A stretch of DNA of 64,000 nucleotides, taken from Babylonia areolata (Eukaryota > Mollusca > Gastropoda > Neogastropoda > Buccinidae). Shown here one piece after another: positions 22,946 to 36,677 of the stretch (the first letter of the stretch is position 1; each line of letters opens with the position of its first letter). A program made the position numbers and the translations under genes. The notes below the pieces were generated by a model. It had not been told where the DNA came from. It saw only the letters and a program-made list of their open reading frames with translations, and did not search any database. The stretch spans positions 28,152,357 to 28,216,356 of the forward strand of contig NC_134901.1 of assembly GCF_041734735.1 (NCBI RefSeq). Direction: 5' to 3'.

Positions 22946-25900
22946 TGTGGAACATTTATTGCTGCCATCAGTGTTCACTTATTTACTGTTTGCTCTCATT
23001 TAGTGTCATCTTCACAGGTTTTCCACAGATGTGATCGAATGATTTGATGACTTATCTATTTATTTGTAAATATATCATTTATCACTTACAGTGAAAAGAT
23101 GCTAAACTAAAGAACGAACGAATCTTACTTGGATTTTATTCTAATCCTTCGTAGGCCAAGTTCTACATTGAGGGTTATGTCATTCTGTCTTTTCGTCACA
23201 CACAATGATACATTCTTAAATTCTATATGTGGTCACTTGTCGGTAACTAAAACCACACTATCATAATAGCGTGTGGATAAAAATAGATCAGGCATTTACA
23301 AGATATAATGCATGTTTTTATTGCTGACACAATGGCAGTCACTTCATGCATTTGGCATTGCTTGCATGCTTCTCCGATTTGAAATCTGTGTTTCTAGCCT
23401 CCACTAATTGAGTAATTATCTGAATCAGAAAACTACAATTATTTTATACTGGCAGAATCAATACATTCCTTCTTTAAATCTATACCATTAGTGTTGGCCT
23501 TTGTTAAACTGATTTAACAAAGTAAGCAATTTTCAGCTCCAAACTCATCAAAAGTGCTCAGTTTCAGGTGTCTTACATTATGTTCACAAATTCATCTTTC
23601 GTAATCAATACTCCATTTCATAATCATTATATTCATTAGAAAGGTTGAGCTGAGCTCTTAATTTGGAACCAATCAGACTTAACTCAAAGAATCATTTAGA
23701 AATCCATTATTGAACACCAAGCAACAAACAAAAAATTATACTTTTTTGACCCTGTGAGGAGCGACTTCACCTTTGTGTCATCACTGCAGTTTGTGTGGCC
23801 TGCATAAACAGCGTGGTGTGTATTAGCATTGGTCAGTTTTACAGGCGTTGCTCTCAAACACAAGTTCTGTGCGTTGCACACAGGGTCAGCCGCCTAACGT
23901 TATACAGCACTGTTTTTCTCTTTTTTTTCTTAACTACTGTAATTAACAGAAAACCCTTTGTGGCTGGCCTCTATATGTCCCTGGTCTGTGCATGGACCCT
24001 TTCACTCTTTTGAATCCTGGACACTTTCACTCTTTTGAATTCTTTCATCCTTTAAATTCACTTTTATCTACCATATACCACCCAGGATCACAGTTACAAT
24101 CTTTGACATCGCCCACAGGATTGCACAGGGATTTCTTAATTCTTTAATCCTTTTATCCAAATTAAACCCACAGCATACCCCCACCCTAACCCCTCTTACC
24201 ACACGGTTCATTACTCCATCACATAACAACAGCTAACATCTTTAACTAACAGTAGCTAAGATCTTTATCAAACAATAGCTAACACCCTGATCTAACAACA
24301 GCTAACAGCTGGATCCAGCAATAGCTAACACTTGATCTAAAAAATAGCTTACAGCTTGATCTAGCCGATGTACATGCCACCCACCATGTGTTTTGTGGCC
24401 AAAGGCCGATGTACATGCACACACACATACCCCTTGTCCCCACCACCCACACACACACACATACCCCTCGTCCCCCCCCCACCCCCACACACACACATAC
24501 CCCTCGTCCCCCCCCCCCCACACACACACACATACCCCTTGTCCTCCCCCACACACACACACACACACACACACAAACCCCTCGTCCCCCCCACACACAT
24601 ACCCCTCGTTCACACACACACACACACACACACAAACCCCTTGTCCCCCCCCCCCACACACACACACATACCCCTCGTCCCCACCACACACACATACATA
24701 CCCCTCATCCCCCCACCCACCCCCACCAACACATACCCCTCATCCCCCCCCACACACACACATACTCCTCATCCCCCCCAACACACACACACATACCCCT
24801 CATCCCCCCCAACACACACACACATACCCCTCATCCCCCCCCACACACACACATACCCCTCATCCCCCCCAACACACACACACATACCCCTCATCCCCCC
24901 CCCCACACACACATACCCCTCATCTCCCCCCCACACACACACCCCCCCCTCATCCCCCCACACACACACATATACCCCTCATCCCCCCCACACACACATA
25001 CCCGTCATCCCACCCCCCCCCCAAACACATACCCCTCATCCCCCACACACACACATACCCCTCATCCCACCACACACAAACACACACCCCTCATCCCCAC
25101 CACACACAAACACATACCCCTCATCCCCACCACACACACACACATACCCCTCATCCCCACCACACACAAACACATACCCCTCATCCCCACCACACACAAA
25201 CACATACCCACCACACACATACCCCCCCCCCACACACAAACACATACCCACCACACACATACCCACCCCACACACACAAACAGATACCCACCACACACAT
25301 ACCCACCCCACACACACAAACACATACCCACCACACACATACCCCCCCCCCACACACACACATACCCACCACACACATACCCACCCCACACACACAAACA
25401 CATACCCACCACACACAAACACATACCCACCCCACACATACCCACCCCCCCCACACACACACATACCCACCCCACCACACACACACACATACCCACCACC
25501 CACAAACACATACCCACCACACACACACACACATACCCACCACACACACACACACACACACATACCCACCACACACATATACAAACCCCCCACACTCCCA
25601 GCACTGACACCAGCCTGCACACACCTACCCAAGCTGAAAGAAGTGAAGGACAGGACAAAGTCCCTGTGCCCCCAGTAGTGGCCTTTGAGACGCACGTAGA
25701 ATCCGACGGTGGAGTCGTACGTCTTGAACGTCTGCTTGTCTTCAGCGTCCAGGCTGGGGGTGGCTGCGATCACCAGTCTCCCCTCCGATGTCAGCCCCTC
25801 CCTGATCTCCAACAGGCTTGGCTGGTCATCCTGGTGGTGTGTACGGTCTGCATGGACACATGCACACACAGACATACAACACGCTGTGTCAGTATGTGTT

Positions 25901-25958
25901 GTCTGCAGGGATTCACTCACACAATACATACACTGTGTCGATATTTCTTTTCTGTAGG

Positions 25959-25995
<37 letters not shown>

Positions 25996-26018
25996 TGTCG
26001 ATATTTCTCGTCTGTAGG

Positions 26019-26071
<53 letters not shown>

Positions 26072-26192
26072 TGTCGATATTTCTCGTCTGTAGGAACACA
26101 CACACACACACTGTGTCGATATTTCTTATCTGTAGGAACACACACACACACACACATACACACACACTGTGTCGATACTTCTTGTCTATAGG

Positions 26193-26233
<41 letters not shown>

Positions 26234-28631
26234 ACACACTGTGTCGATATTTCTGGTCTGTAGGAACACACACACTGTGTCGATATTTCTTGCATGTAGG
26301 AACACACACACACGGTGTCGATATTTCTTGTCTGTAGGAACACACACACACACACACACACACACTGTGTCGATATTTCTTGTCTGTAGGAACACACACA
26401 CACACACACACACACACTGTGTAAATATTTCTTGTCTGTAAGAACACACAGACACACTCACTGTGTCAATATTTCTTGTCTGTAGGAACACACACACACA
26501 CACACTGTCAATATTTCTTGTCTGTAGGAACACACACACACACACACACACATTGTGTTGATATTTCTTGCCTGTAGGAACACACACTCACATACACACT
26601 GTGTCAATATTTCTTGTCTGTAGGAACACACACACACACACACACACTGTGTCAATATTTCTTGTCTGTAGGAACACACACACACACACACACACACACT
26701 GTGTCGATATGTGTTGCCTGTAGGAACACACAACACACACATACTGTGACCATATGTGTTGCCTGCAGGGGGACACAAACACACACACACACGCACACAC
26801 ATACACACTCACACACGCGCACACACACTCACACACACACACACACACACCACTCCAACACATCATGCACAGAACGAAAAACATCTGTGGAAGAAAACAG
26901 TGTAATATTTCATTATTTGACAGTTGTCAAGTTCCAGCAACCTACTGCCTTGTGACCTTAACCCTCTGACTGCTGCAGAGAAGGACGCTTGTCAACGAAG
27001 GGCTGTTGTGTGACAGAAACAAGACAGGTGACAGGTCAGGAATTCCATCACCGTTCTTTATTAACCCATCCAACCCTTTGGAGTTCACAACCTTGGCAGG
27101 TTTCCCTGACATACTGAGGCAGATACACGAAGAAAATTTTTTAAAAATCAACCGGCTTTTCCTCCAAAACAACAAATGTGGACACAGCTGGGGATACTGT
27201 AGTGTAGAAGTTTGTTCCCTTACTGCTTACTGTTTTTGCTCCCTCCCACTGCAACGTGCTTGGCAACGAGACTGCTGACTCCCTGGCAAAGGAAGGCACT
27301 ACGAAAGAGCAGGTGGACAGGTCTACCAACTACTCTGAATCAAGGACCATCATTAAGGCCAAGCTGCAAAACAAGTGGAAGCAGCAGCATCCACGCCACA
27401 ACAGAGCAGACCCGTACTACCTGCTGACTCATCGAGAACAGGTAGCCATTTTCAGGCTCAGGACAGGCCACAACCGCCTGAAACACCACCTATACACGAA
27501 ACTCCGTATCAAGCGACACAGAGCAGTGCCCCTGCAAAACAGGCAGCCAGACAATAGAACATCTGCTGCAGTCCTGCCTACTCCACCAAGCGCTCTGAGA
27601 GAAAACCTGGCCCAAACCAATCCCAGCGGCCCGGAAGTTCTACGGAGGACTAGAGGACCTGCGACATACTGCCGCCTTCGTTGAGAAGACGGGGGAATCC
27701 ATCTGATAAATGACGAATGAGACAACAACTGTTTCTGTACATGCAGGAGCCTGTGCACCATTTCAATGAAACAAATTCTGACGCTACAGCAATGCCAGGG
27801 CGCAGGGTTGAGTGGGTAAAGACTTCCTGCTGCATATGCGTTACTTTTGTTCAGTAAAACCAATGACACCTCTCAACCCCTGAGACTGCCATGCCCTTAA
27901 AATTTACAGTCCTAGTGACATCACTGATGACATCATAAAATGAAGGGGAAATAATTCCGGTATTCCAAGGAGGAGTCTCAAATAATTCTGGGGTGAAACT
28001 GACAGAATGCAATAAGGAGTTGATAACTTCAAGGGAAGTAACAGCGTATGTATTACAAATCTTTTACTGTCAGGTTGTTTCCCCTGGTGGAGTCTGGTTG
28101 GTGGGACAGCTTGTGAAAACAAATGAAAGTAGAATTCTGTCTCCTCAGCTTTTCTCTTATTTTCTTTTTCTCTCTCCTTCTCTCACAGAATGTTCACTGT
28201 CTTTGCTCACCTCAGAACTATACAGAAATGCACCCAACTTTGAAGCAACTGTCAGACTGGACTTCAATTAAAAGCACCAGCATCGAATCACAAGCACTGT
28301 GAATCAGGAATGGTGGTGAATGCAGTCAGAACTCTTCAACGTTGTACGGTGGGTTTTCTGACAGCACTTCCACATTCTGAAACATTCCACCGCAGAACAC
28401 AAGGTGAGGAACGCATGCTTGCTTCAGGAGCAGCCTGACCAGTGTGTCAAGTTGCATCCACAAAAGGCAGAATCTTCAGGAGATGTTTATGATTGCATCT
28501 GATGACACCAAATCAGGTTGGCTTAGTCAGTGTGGGTCATGCCTGTAGCCTGCAGAGTCCTCAAGCACACACGGAAACCAGGTAACTGGGAACTCAAACA
28601 AGGATTCTGTTTATACTCACTCATCCACGCA

Positions 28632-28663
<32 letters not shown>

Positions 28664-30063
28664 AGCACACACACCAAACTCTCTTCTGAAAAGAACCCAA
28701 TGATTAAAGCTCCATAAAACATATCATGTAACTCAGCTGTGTGTTGCATGCAATTAATCCATGTTAAAAAAAAACCCCCACAAAACAGATGTCTCTAGCA
28801 AAATTCTGCAGAAAAATCTTCTTTGATACTATTAACAGGAAAACAAATACACCTGCAGGCAAAAAAAAAACTGGGGGTGGTGCTGCTGCAGCATAGCAAC
28901 ATGCTCTCCCTGTGGAAAGCAGCCTGAATTTCACACAGAGAAATCTGTTGTGATAAAGAGCAATGCAATATAACACAACACAATTGTATTGTATTACTCT
29001 TTTTGTCACAACAAATTTCTCTGTGTGAAATCTGTTATGACAAAGAGTATTACAATATAATACAATATAATTGTCTTACTCTTTTTGTCACAGCATATTT
29101 CTCTGTATGAGATTCAGGCTGCTCTCCCCAGGGAGAGCATGTCGCTACACTAAGAGCACCACCCATTTTCTTTCTTGTATTTTTTCTGCCTGTAATTTCA
29201 TTTCTTTTCCATGAGGCATATTTTTCCAGAATTTTGCCAGGGACAACCCTTTTTTTTTTTCTTCTTTTTTTTGCTGTGGGTCATTTTATGCGTGCTAAGT
29301 GAAGTGAATGCTGCATACGGGACCTTGGTTTATCGTCTCATCCGAATGACTAGCATCCAGACCACCACTCAAGGTCTAGTGGAGGGGAGAGAAAATACTG
29401 GCGACTGTGAGATTCGAACCAGTGCACTCAGATTCTCTCACTTCCCAGGAAGACACATTACCTCTAGGCTAACACGCCACCAATAAAGACTACATGATAG
29501 AAGAAGCAGAAGAAGAAGAAAAAGATGAGGAAGACGAAGATGAAGGAGATAAGGATGATGAAGATGATGATGATGATGACGATGAGGCTGCTGAAGACTA
29601 CAGCCCACATAATCATGACTGACCCCTGGTGGTGTAGTTGACGACACTGATGAGGACCCGCTGGTAGGAGGGATGCTTCTTGATGACCCAGATGCAGTCG
29701 TAGTACTCCTGGCCATTGCCGTTGGGGTTGAAGCTGATCTGACCGCTTTCCTTGTGGTCAATCCACAGTCCACAGCCTGGGCAGTGTTGGGAAAATATGT
29801 TAACGTGTGTGTGTCTGCAAAGACACTTTCCTTGTGGTCAGTCCACAAGCCAGGGCCTCTGCATTGTGGGGGTTGAAAAAAAAAGGACATAAATGTGTGC
29901 ATGTCAGTAAAGACACTACAGACAAAACGAAAAAGAGAAACAGAAAATATCAGACTGTAAAATGTGTATGGAAGTGTGCATGCACCTACGCCCACACCCA
30001 CACAGCCGCATGCATGCATGTACACACACACTCGCATACACATGCACGTGTGAGCACATGTGA

Positions 30064-30098
<35 letters not shown>

Positions 30099-30935
30099 TG
30101 CATGTACACACACACTCTCACACACATGCACATGCGAGCACATGCACACAAACACACACACACACACACACATATACATGCATATATGCATGTACACACA
30201 CACTCACACACACACACATGCACATGTGAGCACATATGAGCGCATACACAACGCACACAACCACACACACACACACACACACACGCGCATGTATGCATGC
30301 ATGTACACACACACGCACACACACATGCACATGTGAGCAGATGTGAGCACACACACACACACTCACACACTCACACACACATGTATGTATGTATTATTAT
30401 CAAAAGCAGACTGGCTTAATCTTCATACACACAGGGACTCTCACCTGTGTGAACATAAGGCATGTCTTCACGATCTGAAAATGAAAAAATCAACAACTGT
30501 GATTAACTAAATCAATCACAATAAGCCCAGAAAATCAATAAGCCCATAGTGTTTTCAACACGTCAAAAGCAACAACACAGATGAAAAAATCAATTACAAA
30601 AAAAAAAGTTGTGAAATTTTATGTAAGTCTCAATCTTAAAGTGACAAAAATCGGAAAGAGCTACAAACTGTGATATTTGTGTTCCTTTTTATGTCCTCTC
30701 TCTGATATTAGCCATCATGCCAAATACATGATCAAAACAGGAAACGGAAACAAAATATTTATGAATTCATTCATTCATTCATTCATTCATTCAGTCAGTC
30801 AGTCAGTCAGTCAGTCACTCTTCTTGCCAGGGTTAGGCAGTTAGTGTTGACAGCTTTCAGCCTATCCCTCTTAGTGTGTCTTGGGTGATGTCTTGCACGT
30901 ATCGTATTGAATGTATACACACATGCCACAAAAGG

Positions 30936-30969
<34 letters not shown>

Positions 30970-31196
30970 ACTCACACATACACACACACACATCAACTCA
31001 CTGATGCACACACACCCAGACACCAACACACACACACCAACATACACACAAACATACACACACCAATACACCCACAAGCACTCACACATACACACACACA
31101 CACCAACGTACACACAAACACACACACACAAGCACAAACAAATATACCTACCCACAAGCACACACAAGCACACACACACACACATACACAAGCACA

Positions 31197-31230
<34 letters not shown>

Positions 31231-33973
31231 ACATACCCCCTCTATGGAACATGTAAGTGGCCTTGAAGCCTTTGGATGCTCGAAGAGTTCCTGGGATCTT
31301 GTACGGTCCTGTGTCAAAGGTCATCACCAGGCGACGGCTGTCGGAAATGATCCACGGTCGATAATTTGTGCCCAGAATCGGCCCCTTGACATTGGCACTG
31401 TTAAACTGACATGCAGAAAAATCAAAGTTGCATCAGTATTAGTGTCACTGTCATTGGACAGTTTCAGTTTCTCAAGGAGGCATCACTGTGTCTGGACTTA
31501 TCCATATGATAAATACTGCATGTTTGCACATCTGCGAGGCAGATGCCTGACAGCAACGTAACACAACACACTCATGTATACATACACATTTGTGTACCTA
31601 TCAGAGTAGATTTCTTCTACAGAATTTTGCCAGAGGACAACACTTCTGTTGCCACGGGTTCTTTTTCAGTGCGCCAAGTGCGTGCAGCACATGGGGGCCT
31701 TAGTTTCTCGTTTCATCTGAATGACTAGATGCTGAGTTTGATTTTTCAGTCAAACTCGGGAGAAAGGACGAGAGTGGGAACTGAATCCGGACCTTCATGA
31801 AAGCTGTACCACCTTCTCCTTGAAAACTGAAACTATTATTAGACAGCAGGAGAACACACCATGTTATTATAAGTTTTGGTCAGATAAAACATCATTTTAA
31901 GATGGCGTTTCGTGTGGCATGGTGTGTGGCACATCATTTTAAGATGCTCAAATAAAACATTATTACAAAACATGCATGTTGTTGGCCTCTGTCTGTCTCG
32001 CGAGAGAATGGAACTCTGCGCCTGGTTCAGTCAAGTTGTTGAGTTGCAGTGCCTACTGTGGCTGTACAGTCTGATTCTGGTTCGGCAGGTTCTGTTGCAG
32101 TTGTCACAGGTGAAAGTCGCGCCTGGCTCAGAGGGTACAGATTCTGCCGTCTGCTCTCTCTCCCCTCTTCCCAGTGCTGTTCTCTTCTCCTCGCTTCTCT
32201 GGACACATGCCTTCATGGTCCTTCTCCAGCTGTTGCGGTCTTCAGTCACCGCCTCCCAACCTGCTGGGTCGATGTCGCCTGCCCTCATGTCTCGTTTGCA
32301 GATGTCCCTGTAGCGTAGAACCAGTGGCAAGCTCACCATAAAGGATGTCCTTGGGGATTCGCCTGTCATCCATTCGTCTGACGTGGCTGAGCCACAGCAG
32401 ACAGCGCCGGGTCAGGAGTGCAAACATGCTGCAGATACCTGCCTGGTCAAGGACTTTCTTGTTTGGTACACGGTCTTGCCACATGATGCCCAGAATTCTC
32501 CTGATGTTGCGCAGGTGAAATATGTTAAGTCTGCATTCTTGGCAAGAGTAGAGGGTCCATGTCTCCTGCCGTAGAGCAGAGTGCAAAGCACACAGGCTTG
32601 GTACACCTGCATCTTGGTGTTGATGGTGTTGATGTCCCAGACCCTCTTTGCCAGGCGGGCCATGGCTGTAGCTGCTTTGCTAGTCTGCTTGTTGAGTTTG
32701 GCGTCCATGGAGAGGCTACTGGAGATGGTGGAGCCAAGGTATATGAAGTCCTTGATGACCTCGAGTGTGAAGTCACCAATGGAGATGCTTGGGGTGCTGC
32801 TCACGTCCTGGCCCATGATGTCAGTCTTCTTTGGGTTAATAGTCAAGCGCTTCAAGTTCCTTGCCCTGCCAGAAGAATGTGTAGTTTTGTTCCCGAAGGC
32901 TGCCGCTTAAGGGAAGTCTTGTCTCCTGTAGTGCAGCAATGTCAATGTCGAGCTGTGTGAGCTCACGGTCGATGATGGCTGTTTTCCTGGAATCATTGAC
33001 TTGTAGACCTCTCCCTCCCACTCTCTCTCTCCCTCCCACCTTCTCCCCCTTCTTCCCTCTCTCTGCATCCTTCCCTCCCTCTTCTCTCTCCCTCCCTCCT
33101 TCCCTCTCCCTCCCTCTCTCTCCCCCTTCTGCACTCTCTCTTCTCTACTTCCCTCAGTCTTTCTCTCCCTCCATCCCTCCCTCTCTTTCCCTCCTTTCCT
33201 CTCTTTCCCTCCCTCCATCTACCTCTCCCCACCTGCCTATTTGTCTGCCTGTCTTTGTCTATCTATCTCTATCCATCTAGCTATGTAACTATCTCCTTGT
33301 CTTCTTCTCGTCTTTGATATATATTTCCGTGATTTTTCTCTTGCTTGTTCACTTTTCCCTCATTTTTCTTTTTTTCTATTTTTTGTGATTAAAAAACAAA
33401 ACAAATTATATTGTTACTGTTATCTTTTTGCTGTTGTTTATTTGTTTGTTTTTGGTGGATGAAAAAAGCATGTATGCTTAATCTATTAGCCTCAGAAAAT
33501 AAAAATTATTCATTCATTCATTCATTTTGTCCATCTTTCGCTCTCTCTCTCTTTCTTCGCCACTCTTGAACTATTGTTTCTTATTTCTAGTATTATTTAG
33601 TTGAAATTTGATTTTATTTCTGAATATTTTGTAATGGTAAATGTTCACTTACCCCTTCACGAGGGGCCAAGGTCTGATGAATAAACCATTCGCATTCACA
33701 TTCCTCCCTCCCTCCCTCTCTCTCTCATATATTGTATAGTATTGTACTCCTTCCCTCCATCTTCCTACCTTCCCCTCTCTCTATCTCCCTCCTTCTCTCT
33801 CCCGGCTTCCCTCTCATTCTCTCTCTCCCTGCTGTTTCTCTCTTTCTCCCTCCATCTCCCTCTCCCTCTGTCCACCTTTCTCTAGTTATGCATGCGTGTG
33901 AAAGCGCCTTGATTTGTCTCGGCACAAGATTCAGTGCTACACAAATGTCAATTATTATTATTATCATCAATAT

Positions 33974-34013
<40 letters not shown>

Positions 34014-34335
34014 ATCCACTCACAGTGATAGAAGAGTATTGGGAGAGTTGCCAGTCGTCAAAAGAAATGGTGATGAAGTCGTCCTGCGTGGGCGCTTGAA
34101 AGATGTACATGTATGTCTCCGAGTTCAGCACGTACTCCGAAGGAAAGAATGGCGATTTGAAAGTGTACTGTCTGCCAATGTCACTTTCTCTGCCTTCAAA
34201 ATACTGTATTTTGTCTGCAAACACACAAACACACACACACACACACACACACAGATAAAAAAAAATTTCATTATTCTTTTCTCTCTTTTTTTTGTATTAA
34301 AGACACACACACACACATACACACACATATATAAT

Positions 34336-34366
<31 letters not shown>

Positions 34367-34419
34367 CACACAGAAATTAAAAATAATAATTTCATTATTC
34401 TCTTCTCTTTTTTTTGTAT

Positions 34420-34453
<34 letters not shown>

Positions 34454-36638
34454 TACACACACACACCACACACACACACAGAGAAATATAAAAAAAATAA
34501 TTTCATTATTCTCTTCCCTCTTTTTTTTGTATTAAAGAGACACACACCGGTTGTGTGAATAATTGTCCTCCTGTATTGAAATATCAACACTGACTGAGGA
34601 AAAAGAGAAACACAGTTCCTTCACAATGTGTTGTATTGTACTGTATTGTCAAGTATTGTACTGCACCGCATTGCACTGGATTACATCAAACTGCCTTGTA
34701 TTTTATCGCATTTTATGGCAGTGTAGCGTAGTGTTGTGTAGTGTAGTGTATTACTCCTTGTCACAACAGATTTCACGGTATGAAAGTCAGGCTGTATGTT
34801 TTCCTGTCAAAGTAGATTCTGCTACAGAATTCTGCCAGGGACAACCCTTTGGGTTCTTCAAGGTGCACTCTGTGAACGGGGACCTCGGTTTATCATCTCA
34901 TCCTCATCACAAGCCTCCAGACCACCAGTAAAGGTCTCTTGGAGGGGGAGAAAACACTGGCAAGTGTGGGGTTCGAGTCCATGCAGTCGTATTCTCTTGC
35001 TTCCTAGGTGAAGGAGGAGGAATTTTGTTTAATGTCCTGTCACACATATCGGTGACTGAAGACATATTGTTAAAGTATTTATGAATACATTTGAGTATTC
35101 TCGGTTAGAAGGGGTGGGAGATGTGAATGAACGGAGGGCTGGGGAGAAACTGGGCAAATGAGGGTCAAATGAGGGTGAAATTTGAAAAAAAATTTCTAAA
35201 TACAATTACAGGAAATTACTTAAAGGACTTCATAAAAGAGAAGCCGTTGAACTGACAAGCGAAACAACTGATAATGAATGCAAAAAGTCAAAAACATCAA
35301 CGTTCTCAGTCACTTGTGAAGACACACTTTCGTGTAAATAAGGCTTCATCAAGCTACAGCGAAAAATTAGATGCTTAATTGTCAGGTTACTAAAGCATAT
35401 GCACTTGACATTAGAACAATACTTGATCCGTAATGAATTTGATAATAGTCCTAGGTGGATGTATTACTACTAGGCCATCAATCCTTTGTGGTGTAGTCAA
35501 TGATATTCTCTTGCTTCCTAGGTGGATGTATAACTACAAGGCCACCAATCCTTAATAGAGTAGTGAATGATATTCTCTTGCTTTCTAAGTGGATGTATTA
35601 CTACTAGGCCATCAATCCTTTGTGGTGTAGTGAATAATATTCTATTGCTTCTTAGGTGGATTTATCACTACTAGGCCACCAATCCTTAGCAAAGTGAATG
35701 ATATTCTCTTGCTTTCTGGGTGGATGTATAACTATGGGGCCATCAATCCTTAGTACAGTAGTGACTGATGTTCTCTTGCTTCTTAGGTGGATGTATAACT
35801 ACAAGGCCATCAATCTTTAGTATAGTAGTGACTGATGTTCTCTTGCTTCTTAGGTGGATGTATAACTACTAGGCCATCAATCCTTAGCATAGTAAATGAT
35901 ATTCTCTTGCTTTCTGGGTAGATGTATAACTACCAGGCCATCAATCCTTTGTGGCATAGTGAATGATATTCTCTTGCTTCTTAGGTGGATTTATCACTAC
36001 TAGGCCACCAATCCTTAGCAAAGTGAATGATATTCTCTTGCTTTCTGGGTGGATGTATAACTATGGGGCCATCAATCCTTAGTACAGTAGTGACTGATGT
36101 TCTCTTGCTTCTTAGGTGGATGAATTACTACTAGGCCACCAATCCTTTGTGGTGTAGTGAATGATATTCTCTTGCTTCTTAGGTGGATGTATAACTACCA
36201 GGCCAAATCCTTAATAGAGGAGTGAATGATATTCTCTTGCTTTCTGGGTGGATGTATTACTACTAGGCCATCAATCCTTAGTATAGTAGTGACTGATGTT
36301 CTCTTGCTTCCTAGGTGGATGTATAGCTACTAGGCCATCAATCCTCAGTAGAGCAGTGTGGCAGAGGAAGAAAGAAGTCCATCACGACAAAAGATACATC
36401 ATCATCACAGCCCCACTTATACTGCATCTTCCTTCCTCACTTCACTGCATGTCTTCCCAGCTGAATAACCCCCACCCACTGTGCTTCATGTGTGTGTGTG
36501 TGTGTGTGTGTGTGAGCACACTTGAGGCCATGCGTGTATGTATGTTTAAGTGTGTGTGTGTGTGAGAGCATGTGGTATTGTGTGTGTGTGTGAGAGAGAG
36601 AGAGAGGGAGAGAGAGAGAGAGAGAGAGCATGTGGTAT

Positions 36639-36677
<39 letters not shown>

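Noticed and set aside
24388-26457. Very long His/Thr/Pro and Cys/Val frames on both strands
   Set aside because: They are translations of CA/TG minisatellites. Only the segment at 25,629-25,847 is a real exon.
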